Shown here piece after piece: positions 45,996 through 56,236 of a DNA stretch of 64,000 nt (position 1 is its first letter; the number at the start of each line of letters is the position of its first letter). The notes under the pieces were generated by a model. That model made no database searches. It saw only the letters and a list, made by a program, of their open reading frames with translations, and was not told where the DNA came from. This DNA comes from Mycoplasmatota bacterium (lineage in GTDB: Bacteria > Bacillota_I > Bacilli_A > Izemoplasmatales > Hujiaoplasmataceae): NCBI GenBank assembly GCA_018622675.1, contig CP076020.1, positions 620,001 to 684,000 on the forward strand, written 5' to 3'. The translations under genes were made by a program, and so were the position numbers.

Positions 45996-47438
45996 ATGAA
46001 TGAAAAAACAGAATTAAAGAAAATTAATCCTATTTTAAGATATTTTTATGTTATCACTTCAATGTTCAGAACAAATATCCGTGAATATGGAATGTATATC
46101 GCACTAGCAGCTATATTTTTAGTTTTTACTATTTACACTAATGGGTTATTTTTATCACCCCGAAACTTTACTAACCTGTTAAACCAAACAGCATATGTAT
46201 CTGTATTAGCGATAGGTATGACGCTTGTGATTGTCACACGACAAATTGACTTATCTGTTGGGTTTTTGAGTGCTTTTCTAGGAGCTTATGTGATTGTTGC
46301 TATAGAAAATCAAGGCCAAGCTATTTGGTTAGCATTGCTCGTTGCTTTGTTCCTTACAGTTGCAATTGGAGCTATCAAAGGTTTCTTTGTTGCTAAAATT
46401 AAAGTTCCATCATTTGTTGTTACATTAGCGGGTATGTTTATTTTCAAAGGTTTATTAATGATAGAAACAGGAAATAGAACGATTCCTGTATCAAGCTCAT
46501 TTTTTAAATCAATCGGAGTAGGATATATTAGTACTGGCGAAGTAGGTGGATTAAACTTAGTGACGGTTATACTTGGGGTTTTAATGGTCGCTTTGATAGT
46601 CGTTTCTTCTATCACCAAGAGAAGAAAAAACAATAAATTAAACATTGAAAATGAGTCAATGCAAATATACATAACAAAAACTGTGTTTTTAATTGGTATA
46701 TTAACTTATTTAGCGCTTAATTTAGCTTCTTATAGAGGAATTTCTTATCAATTACTTATTACATTAGTTGTTATGGTGATTTATATATTTATAACCACTA
46801 AAACTACTGTAGGTCGAAGAGTTTATGCAGTTGGGGGAAATCCGGAGGCTGCTGAATTATCAGGTATTAAAGTTACGACAATTCTAATAATTGTATTTAT
46901 ATCTATGGGCGTTATGTCATTAATTGCTGGAACAATGTATGCATCATACGTTCAAAATACTTCACCAAATCATGGTGTATCATGGGAGTTATATGCCATT
47001 GCAGCAACATTTATAGGCGGAGCTTCTGCTAGTGGTGGTGTTGGAAAAATTGTTAACTCTGTTATTGGGTCTATTGCAATCATGTCATTAAGAAACGGAA
47101 TGGCTTTGGCTGGATTTAGTTCAAATATTGAACCGATTGTTTTAGGGTCAGTATTATTATTGGCTGTAGTATTTGATATTTATACTCGTAACGTACGTCC
47201 TGTTGATCTAGTGGGTATGTATTATGCAAAACGTCTACATAAGAAAGATTTAGCTGAAGCAAAAGAAGCGCTTAAAGAGGCTAAAGCAAAGCTTAAAGAA
47301 GCACAATCTAGTGCAGACGGTAAAGATATTATTGATTATGAATATGCATTAACTAATGCAGAATCTACATATACAAGAATCAAAAATGAAATTAGATCTT
47401 CTCAAGAAGAAGATTTTGAAGACATTATTATTGCTTAA
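45996..47438 (+). CDS. xylH: Xylose ABC transporter, permease, with C-terminal coiled-coil extension
   Basis: A 480-residue permease of the monosaccharide (BPD_transp_2) type with about ten hydrophobic helices (roughly 35-395). It contains the family signatures ELSGIKV near residue 287 and ATFIGGASASGGVGK near 337. It is about 85 residues longer than typical XylH. After the last helix there is a charged, probably coiled-coil tail (about 400-480, EAKEALKEAKAKLKEAQ) with an acidic end. AGGAGG precedes the ATG. Confidence 0.88.
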   Translation: MNEKTELKKINPILRYFYVITSMFRTNIREYGMYIALAAIFLVFTIYTNGLFLSPRNFTNLLNQTAYVSVLAIGMTLVIVTRQIDLSVGFLSAFLGAYVIVAIENQGQAIWLALLVALFLTVAIGAIKGFFVAKIKVPSFVVTLAGMFIFKGLLMIETGNRTIPVSSSFFKSIGVGYISTGEVGGLNLVTVILGVLMVALIVVSSITKRRKNNKLNIENESMQIYITKTVFLIGILTYLALNLASYRGISYQLLITLVVMVIYIFITTKTTVGRRVYAVGGNPEAAELSGIKVTTILIIVFISMGVMSLIAGTMYASYVQNTSPNHGVSWELYAIAATFIGGASASGGVGKIVNSVIGSIAIMSLRNGMALAGFSSNIEPIVLGSVLLLAVVFDIYTRNVRPVDLVGMYYAKRLHKKDLAEAKEALKEAKAKLKEAQSSADGKDIIDYEYALTNAESTYTRIKNEIRSSQEEDFEDIIIA

Positions 47439-47499
47439 GTTTTGTGATTTTAAAAAATAAGTCACACTTAAAATAAAAAATTTTTTAAAGGAGAGAAAA

Positions 47500-48696
47500 A
47501 TGAAAAAATTTATTGCATTACTGTTTACAGCTTTCTTAATTCTTCCATTAATTGGATGTAATCAAGAAACAATTAAAATTGGTGTAGTATTACCAGATGC
47601 TTCTGAAGAGAGATGGGCTAATCAAGATGGTCGTTTCTTCAAAGAAGAATTAGATGCTCTAGGAGAAGGATATGAATATGAAATTCTTTTCTCAGATGGT
47701 GATGAAGGTAAAGAAAAAACTAACGTTGAATCTTTAATTTCTAGAGGCGCTGAAGTTATTATCATTACTGTTGAAGGATCTGGAGCTGCTGCTGCACAAG
47801 CTGCAAACGATGCTGGCGTTACTTTAATTGCTCATGATAGAATGGCAAAAGGTGACTCTGCAATCGCTGACTATTATACAACATTTAATAGTTGGGAAGT
47901 TGGAAAAGCTCAAGGACAACATTTAGTTGATATGGCTGATGAAAATGGATGTTCAGCAACAGATAAATGTGATCTAGCATTATTTGCTGGTAGAACTGCT
48001 GACTGGCCAAACGCTACATATTTCTTTGGTGGAGCAATGGAAGCACTTTATGATGATATCGATATGTTCAATATTATCAACATCGAAACAGAAGCTATTG
48101 AAGCGATTTTCGATGCAGCAAAAATTACTGAAGCAAACTTTGATGATGATGCAGCTACTTTATTACAAGCAGCTATGGCAAACATCGATACAGACTGGAA
48201 TGCTGGTACTGCTGGTACATTAGCTGACGCATTAGTTGCAACTATAGATGGAGATAAATCAGATGAAGACGTTTATGTTTTAGCGCCTAATGATGATACT
48301 TCAGCAGCAATTCGTTTAAAATTTGCTGATATGGGTGACAATGCTTATGGTAATTACTATACTACAGGACAAGATGCATCAGACGTTGCATTAGCTTCAT
48401 TAATGGGAGACGCTGACAAAGGTCAAGGAACTCAAACTATGACTGTATTTAAAGATACTTCAAAATTAGTTGAAAACTCAGTTGCTATCGCTAAAAATGT
48501 TATCGATGGTAAAGATGGATTAGATGGATTAAATGATGGTCCAAAAATTGATGGCGTTGATACAGCTTATACTGCTATTGACACATTAACTGCTGACAAT
48601 CCTCAACATACTTATGATTTAATCTTCGCTACTGGATACAAAGATGAAACAGATAATGTATTTAGTAACATTAATTTTGATCCTTACAAAGACTAG
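47500..48696 (+). CDS. xylF: Xylose ABC transporter, substrate-binding lipoprotein
   Basis: A 398-residue periplasmic-binding-protein-fold lipoprotein. The signal peptide ends in the lipobox LIGC20, so the protein is lipid-anchored at the cell surface. Mature features such as KIGVVLPDASEERWANQDGRF and the DDTSAAI segment fit the XylF/RbsB group. It is the last gene of the operon behind a 61-nt gap and AAAGGAGAG, a position that often gives higher translation of the binding protein. Xylose specificity is inferred from the operon. Confidence 0.88.
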   Translation: MKKFIALLFTAFLILPLIGCNQETIKIGVVLPDASEERWANQDGRFFKEELDALGEGYEYEILFSDGDEGKEKTNVESLISRGAEVIIITVEGSGAAAAQAANDAGVTLIAHDRMAKGDSAIADYYTTFNSWEVGKAQGQHLVDMADENGCSATDKCDLALFAGRTADWPNATYFFGGAMEALYDDIDMFNIINIETEAIEAIFDAAKITEANFDDDAATLLQAAMANIDTDWNAGTAGTLADALVATIDGDKSDEDVYVLAPNDDTSAAIRLKFADMGDNAYGNYYTTGQDASDVALASLMGDADKGQGTQTMTVFKDTSKLVENSVAIAKNVIDGKDGLDGLNDGPKIDGVDTAYTAIDTLTADNPQHTYDLIFATGYKDETDNVFSNINFDPYKD

Positions 48697-48717
48697 AAAA
48701 TAGTTTATGATTTAAAT

Positions 48718-48750
48718 AAAACCGCCAGTTAAAACTGGCGGTTTATTTTT
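48718..48750. terminator. Bidirectional intrinsic terminator after xylF
   Basis: AAACCGCCAGTT and AACTGGCGGTTT form a 12-bp GC-rich stem, with T-rich sequence on both strands. Confidence 0.93.
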
Positions 48751-48758
48751 ATGTGAAT

Positions 48759-49739
48759 TTATTTTTCAATTGGGTATTGGAAATTCCAATCTTTTCTTAT
48801 TTGATCCATTTGCTCTAATACAGAAATTGTTACTTGATGACTTACAATATCACTTTCTAGTTTGTTTGCTTTTATACAATCAATAGCTTCTTTAATTTCA
48901 TATTCAAAACCATTGGTATCATGTTGTATTTTAATATCTTTAATAAGCTTGTCATTCTTATCATAAACTTTTGCGGATTCAGTTTCATGTAAGCCTTCTA
49001 CAATGATTTTGCCTTTATTGCCAACAATAGTTGCTAGTAAAGGTTTTTCTTTAACGATTGATGCATTTAATATAGCTTTACCATGTTCATAATGATAAAT
49101 AATGTTTTCTGTTGCATCAACACCTGTTTCATACATCTCAACAGTAGAGGTTATTTTTTTAGGGCTTCCCATAAAAATATTGGCAAAAGTTATTGGGTAG
49201 ATACCTACATCTAATAAAGCGCCCCCACCAAGTTTAGGTTGGTATAATCTATGATCAATCGCTTTATTAGGGTAGAAACAAAAATCTGATTCTAATAAAT
49301 TGATGTCACCAATAAGATTATTTTCGATTTCTTTTTGAACTTCTTGAATCACTGGTAAGAATCTTGTCCACATGGCTTCCATTACAAACACTTGTTTTTC
49401 TTTAGCTTTTTTAAATACTTTTTTGGCGAGCTCGGCATTTATGGTAAATGGTTTCTCACAAAGAATATTCTTGCTATAATCAAGTGCTTTCATCATTTGG
49501 TCATAATGAAAAGCATGAGGAACAGCTATATAGACTAAGTCTACATTAGGATCTTGATATAGTTCTTCATATGAACCATATGCTTTTAAAAAATTGTAAT
49601 TGTTTTTAAATTTTTCTGCTTTTTCTAAATTTCTTGAAGCAACAGCGTATAATTCTCCATCAACTAGTTTGCTTTCTTTTACAGCTTCACTAAATTTTTG
49701 TGCAATGTTTCCTGCACCTATAACTCCTATTTTTATCAT
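48759..49739 (-). CDS. Gfo/Idh/MocA-family oxidoreductase
   Basis: A 326-residue NAD(P)-dependent oxidoreductase. The Rossmann motif GVIGAGNIAQKF is at the start, the EKPF motif near residue 94, and the catalytic GGGALLDVGIYPI near 169. Family members oxidise sugars, inositols or sugar derivatives; this subgroup resembles dimeric dihydrodiol / D-xylose dehydrogenase-like proteins. It is convergent with xylF and downstream of a second family member. Confidence 0.85.
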   Translation of the reverse strand: MIKIGVIGAGNIAQKFSEAVKESKLVDGELYAVASRNLEKAEKFKNNYNFLKAYGSYEELYQDPNVDLVYIAVPHAFHYDQMMKALDYSKNILCEKPFTINAELAKKVFKKAKEKQVFVMEAMWTRFLPVIQEVQKEIENNLIGDINLLESDFCFYPNKAIDHRLYQPKLGGGALLDVGIYPITFANIFMGSPKKITSTVEMYETGVDATENIIYHYEHGKAILNASIVKEKPLLATIVGNKGKIIVEGLHETESAKVYDKNDKLIKDIKIQHDTNGFEYEIKEAIDCIKANKLESDIVSHQVTISVLEQMDQIRKDWNFQYPIEK

Positions 49740-49802
49740 TATATCACCTCATCAATATTATATAACATTATAGACAATTTTTACAGTTTTTAAGCTGTTA
49801 TA

Positions 49803-50924
49803 TTAGATTTTAACCCATTGATGCTTATTTGCACTTTCAAATATTTTTTCGCACAATATCATTTGTCTTAAACCATCTTCAAAAGTAGCGTAATAAGAAC
49901 TTATTGAATCATGGTTTTGATAAACCTCTTTGAATACTTGTTTGATAGAATCTGGATACCCTTCCATATGTCCAGCAGGGTAATCAATCATATTTTTGGC
50001 TTGAGGGGTGAGTAAGTAATCTTTAGCGATTGTTTGGTTTGGTGAATCTCGGTGTCCAATTTTTATGTTTTCTAGATCTTGCAAGGACCAATGAATGGAT
50101 GATTTTGACCCTAATATATTAACTTCTAAATTATTTTTATTACCTGCAGCCATTTGTGATATTGTCAAATTACCAATTGAATGATTACTAAATCTAAAAA
50201 ATATCATCGCAACATCTTCAGTGTCAATATTCATTTCTTCATAATGATTAGGTTTATTTATTGAAAAAGATTCTGTAGGACCCATTGGTTTTTTTCTTTT
50301 CTTATAATGTGTTTTAAATTCAGCAAAAACCTCAGTGATTTTTAGATTAGTTAAATATTCAACTAAATCCATCCAGTGAGTTCCTAAATCAGCAACTGCT
50401 CTAGTGTTACCAGATTCTTTTTTGTTAAGTCGCCAAGAGTAATCGGTGTCATAGAGTAACCAATCTTGTAGGTAATGTCCATGAATAGAAATAATATCTC
50501 CTATTTGACCTTGATTAATCAAATGTTTCATTTGAATACTTGTTGGGTACAGTCTGTTTTGAAAATTAATAACATTTACTAGTCTTTTTTTATTAGCGAG
50601 ATCAGTGAGTATCTGAGCTTCATCAGCAGTCATAGTCATAGGTTTTTCTAAGACAACATTAATGTCATTTTCTAACGCGTATTTTGCCATTTCAAAATGT
50701 GTATTGTTTGGCGTACATATATGGACAAAATCTAATTTTTCTTCTGTAATCATTTCTTTATAGTCTGTATAGTGGTGTTCAACATATAATTGATTAGCTT
50801 TATCTTTAATATGATGTCTGCCGCAAATAGCAACAACTTCAACGTTGCCAAGTCTCCTAAGTGCTTCTATGTGGGCAACGCCTACAAAGCCTATCCCTAT
50901 GATTCCAACTTTAAATTTTTCCAT
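49803..50924 (-). CDS. Gfo/Idh/MocA-family oxidoreductase
   Basis: A 373-residue paralogue of the downstream gene. The Rossmann motif GIIGIGFVGVAH is at the start, VLEKPMT near residue 91, and the catalytic DLGTHWMDL near 178. The C-terminal segment is longer and closer to the inositol 2-dehydrogenase-like subgroup. Probable sugar or polyol oxidation; substrate unknown. AGAGGGG precedes the ATG. A 63-nt gap with a TATAAT-like sequence separates it from its neighbour. Confidence 0.84.
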   Translation of the reverse strand: MEKFKVGIIGIGFVGVAHIEALRRLGNVEVVAICGRHHIKDKANQLYVEHHYTDYKEMITEEKLDFVHICTPNNTHFEMAKYALENDINVVLEKPMTMTADEAQILTDLANKKRLVNVINFQNRLYPTSIQMKHLINQGQIGDIISIHGHYLQDWLLYDTDYSWRLNKKESGNTRAVADLGTHWMDLVEYLTNLKITEVFAEFKTHYKKRKKPMGPTESFSINKPNHYEEMNIDTEDVAMIFFRFSNHSIGNLTISQMAAGNKNNLEVNILGSKSSIHWSLQDLENIKIGHRDSPNQTIAKDYLLTPQAKNMIDYPAGHMEGYPDSIKQVFKEVYQNHDSISSYYATFEDGLRQMILCEKIFESANKHQWVKI

Positions 50925-51009
50925 ATTTACCCCTCTTTTCTATATGAATATTATACAAAGAAAATCACTTCTTTTCAACGCAATCATTATTTAATATTTT
51001 TTAGATATT

Positions 51010-51036
51010 TTAGCACTCAAAACTTGACATTGCTAA
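51010..51036 (+). promoter_or_regulatory. Upstream CIRCE-like HrcA operator
   Basis: TTAGCACTC-N9-CATTGCTAA: a perfect left arm and 7 of 9 matches in the right arm. It overlaps the -35 box. Confidence 0.75.
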
Positions 51037-51052
51037 AGGTCTTTAGTATAAT
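51024..51052 (+). promoter_or_regulatory. hrcA operon promoter
   Basis: TTGACA (51024-51029), 17 nt, TATAAT (51047-51052): consensus boxes at ideal spacing. Confidence 0.92.
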
Positions 51053-51056
51053 ATCA

Positions 51057-51083
51057 TTAGCATTCAAAAACACAGAGTGCTAA
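51057..51083 (+). promoter_or_regulatory. CIRCE HrcA operator
   Basis: TTAGCATTC-N9-GAGTGCTAA: 17 of 18 consensus positions. It covers the expected transcription start and ends just before the hrcA ribosome-binding site. Confidence 0.93.
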
Positions 51084-51095
51084 AGGGGTATTTTT

Positions 51096-52106
51096 ATGAC
51101 TGAAAGACAGGATAAAATATTAAAATTAATAGTTGATGAATATGTAAGGACCGCAGAACCTATTGGTTCAAAGTCGTTATCAAAAATTTTAAAGGTATCA
51201 TCAGCAACAATTCGAAACGACATGAGTTCTTTAGAAGATGATGGTTTCATTGAGAAAACACATACTTCATCAGGAAGAATTCCGTCTGAAAAAGGTTATA
51301 GATATTATATCGAAACAGTTGCTAAAACAATAGAAGAAGATACTGATGGCTTTTTTGAGTTTGAACAAATTTTTTCAAATAAGGAAGCGAATAGAGATAT
51401 CATTATAAAAGAAGCTATTAATTTATTATCTGAAGCCACAAATTGTACCGCTATTTCATTAGGTCCTAATGCCTATAATTCTAAGGTTAAGAAAGTTCAA
51501 TTAGTTCAATTGAGTCTTACACATGGTTTAATATTAGTGATTACTAATTATGGACATGTTGAATCTAATGAAATTAATTTAGATGAAAAAATAGACGTTG
51601 ATGAATTAACAAAAGTCATTGATTTGCTTAATGAATTGCTAAGAGATACGCCGATTTCTAAAGTATCTGAAAAATTACATTATGAAATTGAACATAATCA
51701 AATTAAAGAATTATTGAAATACCGTGAAACAATTGTTGATTCATTTATAGAAGCCTTTTCTAAATTTGCACAATCAAGATATTATTTAACTGGACAAGCT
51801 AATATGTTGTATCAACCAGAGTTTAATGATATTGATAAATTAAGAGAATTTATTTCTACAATCGAAAATAAAGAGATTTTTAAAATAGTAAATTCAGAAG
51901 AGGAAGGTATGTCAGTGAAAATTGGTACAGAAAACCAAATCACTTCACTTAATGATATAACTGTTATCTCTTCGACTTATGATACGATTGATGGTGAAAA
52001 GGGAACTGTTTCATTAGTGGGTCCTAAACGAATGGATTATAGAAAAGCAATCCCGTTAATCAAATATATTGCTAAACATATACAAAAATTATACGAAGAG
52101 GAGTAG
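51096..52106 (+). CDS. hrcA: Heat-inducible transcription repressor HrcA
   Basis: A 336-residue repressor of class I heat-shock genes. The N-terminal winged helix (residues 1-75, starting MTERQDKILKLIVDEYVRTAEPIGSKSL) binds the CIRCE elements immediately upstream. The GAF-like core and a C-terminal segment ending YIAKHIQKLYEE follow. First gene of hrcA-grpE-dnaK-dnaJ, so it is autoregulated. Confidence 0.95.
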   Translation: MTERQDKILKLIVDEYVRTAEPIGSKSLSKILKVSSATIRNDMSSLEDDGFIEKTHTSSGRIPSEKGYRYYIETVAKTIEEDTDGFFEFEQIFSNKEANRDIIIKEAINLLSEATNCTAISLGPNAYNSKVKKVQLVQLSLTHGLILVITNYGHVESNEINLDEKIDVDELTKVIDLLNELLRDTPISKVSEKLHYEIEHNQIKELLKYRETIVDSFIEAFSKFAQSRYYLTGQANMLYQPEFNDIDKLREFISTIENKEIFKIVNSEEEGMSVKIGTENQITSLNDITVISSTYDTIDGEKGTVSLVGPKRMDYRKAIPLIKYIAKHIQKLYEEE

Positions 52107-52112
52107 ATAAAT

Positions 52113-52760
52113 ATGTCGGAGAAAGATTTAGAAAAAGAGTTGTTTGATAAAGAAGAAAAAACAAAAAATAAAACAGATGAATCAAATGACACTAAGAAAG
52201 AGACAAAACAAGAAGAACCAAAAAAGAAAAAAACAAAGAAAGCTAAAATTGAAAATCAATTAGAAGAAATCGAAGAGGAATTAAAAGAGTTTAAAGATAA
52301 ATATTATCGTAATTTAGCTGAGATGGAAAACTATAAAAAGAGGACATCTAATGAGTTAATTAAAGAAAGAAAATATGCGTCTCAGTCACTTGCTGATAAA
52401 TTAATTGATTCTTTAGAAGTTTTCACTCAAGCTTTAAATACGAAAACTGATGATAAGCAAATGCAAAATTTCCTTTATGGCTTTAAGATGATAAAAGATA
52501 TGATCTATAATGCTTTGAAAGATGAAGGCGTTAGTGCAATAGAAACCAAAGTCGGGGATGAATTTAACCCCAATATTCATGAAGCAATGGATACTGAATA
52601 TCACCCAGATAAACCAGAACATACAATTTTAAAAATTACAAAAACTGGTTATAAATTTAAAGATAGAGTTTTAAGACCTGCATTTGTAATTATCAATTTA
52701 AAACCAGATGATGAAATAGAAGATATGAATGAAAATATAGAAAATGGAAAGGAAGAATAA
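52113..52760 (+). CDS. grpE: Nucleotide exchange factor GrpE
   Basis: A 215-residue GrpE. A highly charged, lysine/glutamate-rich N-terminus (1-65) leads into a long helix with YYRNLAEMENYKKRT, then the beta domain with VGDEFNPNIHEAMDTEYHPDKPEHTI. It stimulates ADP release from DnaK. It begins 6 nt after hrcA and ends 3 nt before dnaK. Confidence 0.95.
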   Translation: MSEKDLEKELFDKEEKTKNKTDESNDTKKETKQEEPKKKKTKKAKIENQLEEIEEELKEFKDKYYRNLAEMENYKKRTSNELIKERKYASQSLADKLIDSLEVFTQALNTKTDDKQMQNFLYGFKMIKDMIYNALKDEGVSAIETKVGDEFNPNIHEAMDTEYHPDKPEHTILKITKTGYKFKDRVLRPAFVIINLKPDDEIEDMNENIENGKEE

Positions 52761-54584
<1,824 letters not shown>

Positions 54585-54617
54585 TAAAATTAATATTAGA
54601 AAGTTAGGGGTGATTGC

Positions 54618-55745
54618 ATGAGCAAGAGAGATTATTATGAAGTTTTAGGGCTGGATAAATCCGCTAGTCCTGAAGAAATAAAAAAGGCTTATAGGAAGCT
54701 TGCTAAGAAATATCACCCCGATGTTTCTACTGAAAAAGATGCAGAGACTAAATTTAAAGAAGTTCAAGAAGCTTATGATGTGTTATCTGATTCACAAAAG
54801 AAAGCACAATATGATCAATTTGGACATCAAGCACCTGGTGGTGGATTTGGTCAAGGCGGCTTTGGTGGAAGCGGCGGCTTTGGAGATTTTGATTTTAATG
54901 ACATTTTCAGTTCGTTCTTTGGTGGTGGTGGACAAAGAACTCAGTCTACTAGAAACCAACCAAGAAAAGGTTCAGATATAAGAAAAGTTATGAATATCAC
55001 CTTTGAAGAGGCTGTATTTGGTAAAAAAGAAAAGATTAAAGTTCCTGTTTATGATGAATGCCGTGTTTGTCATGGTAGTGGAGCAGAATCAAAAAGCGAC
55101 ATAAAAACATGTTCTCAATGTCATGGTAATGGAACTGTAATTATGGAACAACAAACTATTTTTGGACGAACAAGAACTCAAACAACTTGTCCAAAATGTG
55201 GTGGAACAGGTAAAGAGATTAAAAATAAGTGTTCTAACTGTCAAGGTGAGGGTGTTGAAAAGATTATAAAAACTGTAGAAGTTAAAGTTCCTGCAGGTAT
55301 AGATAACAATCAACATATACGCTTACAAGGTTATGGTAACAAGGGTTCAAATAATGGACCAAATGGTGACTTATACATATTGATAAAGATCAAACAAAGC
55401 GATACTTATGTGCGTCAAGGAGATGACCTTATCATTACATATCCTATTACTTTCTCTCAAGCAGCCTTAGGTGCTGAGGTAAAAGTTCCTACAGTGTATG
55501 GGGATGTCATGTTAACAATTCCAGCCGGTACTCAATCTGATTCTAAATTCAGATTGAAAGGAAAAGGAATGACAAACGTTAGGACAAAACAAAAAGGTGA
55601 TCAACATGTCATTATCACGGTTGTGACACCTAAAAAACTATCGTCTGAACAAAAGAAACTATTTGAACAATTATCAAAAATTGAAGATAGTCCTGATGAA
55701 AACAAAGGGTTCTGGCAAAAATTTAAATCTAATTTTTCAAAATAA
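54618..55745 (+). CDS. dnaJ: Chaperone DnaJ (Hsp40)
   Basis: A 375-residue type I J-protein. The J domain has the HPD motif (KYHPDVS near residue 33), followed by a Gly/Phe-rich linker. The zinc domain has four CxxCxGxG-type repeats ([32 protein letters not shown]), with C-terminal beta domains after it. It delivers substrates to DnaK and stimulates its ATPase. Last gene of the operon. Confidence 0.97.
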   Translation: MSKRDYYEVLGLDKSASPEEIKKAYRKLAKKYHPDVSTEKDAETKFKEVQEAYDVLSDSQKKAQYDQFGHQAPGGGFGQGGFGGSGGFGDFDFNDIFSSFFGGGGQRTQSTRNQPRKGSDIRKVMNITFEEAVFGKKEKIKVPVYDECRVCHGSGAESKSDIKTCSQCHGNGTVIMEQQTIFGRTRTQTTCPKCGGTGKEIKNKCSNCQGEGVEKIIKTVEVKVPAGIDNNQHIRLQGYGNKGSNNGPNGDLYILIKIKQSDTYVRQGDDLIITYPITFSQAALGAEVKVPTVYGDVMLTIPAGTQSDSKFRLKGKGMTNVRTKQKGDQHVIITVVTPKKLSSEQKKLFEQLSKIEDSPDENKGFWQKFKSNFSK

Positions 55746-55771
55746 TACTGGATATTTCCAGTATTTTTTTT
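55744..55771 (+). terminator. Intrinsic terminator after dnaJ
   Basis: AATACTGGA, loop TATT, TCCAGTATT and eight T in total. Confidence 0.92.
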
Positions 55772-55780
55772 GACTATCTA

Positions 55781-55809
55781 TTTACAAATAGTACTTGTTG
55801 TATTATAAT
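55781..55809 (+). promoter_or_regulatory. Promoter of the padR-jetABC operon
   Basis: TTTACA (55781-55786), 17 nt, TATAAT (55804-55809), 65 nt before the first start codon. Confidence 0.75.
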
Positions 55810-55818
55810 ATAAACAGA

Positions 55819-55856
55819 TTAAGTATAAATGGTTTATGTATAAATAAGTTAAGTAT
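55819..55856 (+). repeat. Three direct repeats with 15-bp period in the padR leader
   Basis: TTAAGTATAAAT at 55819, TTATGTATAAAT at 55834 and TTAAGTATTGTG at 55849 start exactly 15 bp apart. A fourth, weaker copy in the same phase covers the -10 box (55804). They are likely binding sites for a regulator, with PadR the obvious candidate. Confidence 0.65.
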
Positions 55857-55874
55857 TGTGAGGAGGTGATGATA

Positions 55875-56225
55875 ATGGCTAATTCTAGTGAACATATAAG
55901 AGGTTTTACTGATTATATTATTCTATCAATATTAGAAAAATATGATAGTTACGGATATGAAATTGCTAAGATAATTGAAGAAGTAAGTCGTCAAAATATT
56001 AATTTAAATGAAGCAACTTTATATATTGCATTAAAAAGATTGCAAAAAGATGGTAAAATAACTAGTTATAAGCAAAAAAATAAAAAAGGTATGCTGCGTC
56101 GTTATTATCGTCTAAATGATACAGGAAAAAAATCATTAAAGCAATTTAGAAAAGACTGGCTTATATTAGAGAATACATTAACCACACTTGTAAGTGGTAA
56201 GTTTAAATATAAACGATATGAATAG
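55875..56225 (+). CDS. PadR-family transcriptional regulator
   Basis: A 116-residue winged-helix protein. FTDYIILSILEKYDSYGYEIAKII...LNEATLYIALKRLQKDGKI...RRYYRLNDTGKKSL is the PadR pattern, and the dimerisation helix at the end is short. ATG 55875 is chosen with AGGAGGTGAT upstream; GTG 55866 and ATG 55869 overlap that site. It ends 11 nt before jetA, so it is the first gene of the SMC operon and probably controls it. Confidence 0.85.
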   Translation: MANSSEHIRGFTDYIILSILEKYDSYGYEIAKIIEEVSRQNINLNEATLYIALKRLQKDGKITSYKQKNKKGMLRRYYRLNDTGKKSLKQFRKDWLILENTLTTLVSGKFKYKRYE

Positions 56226-56236
56226 GAAGTGATGAT

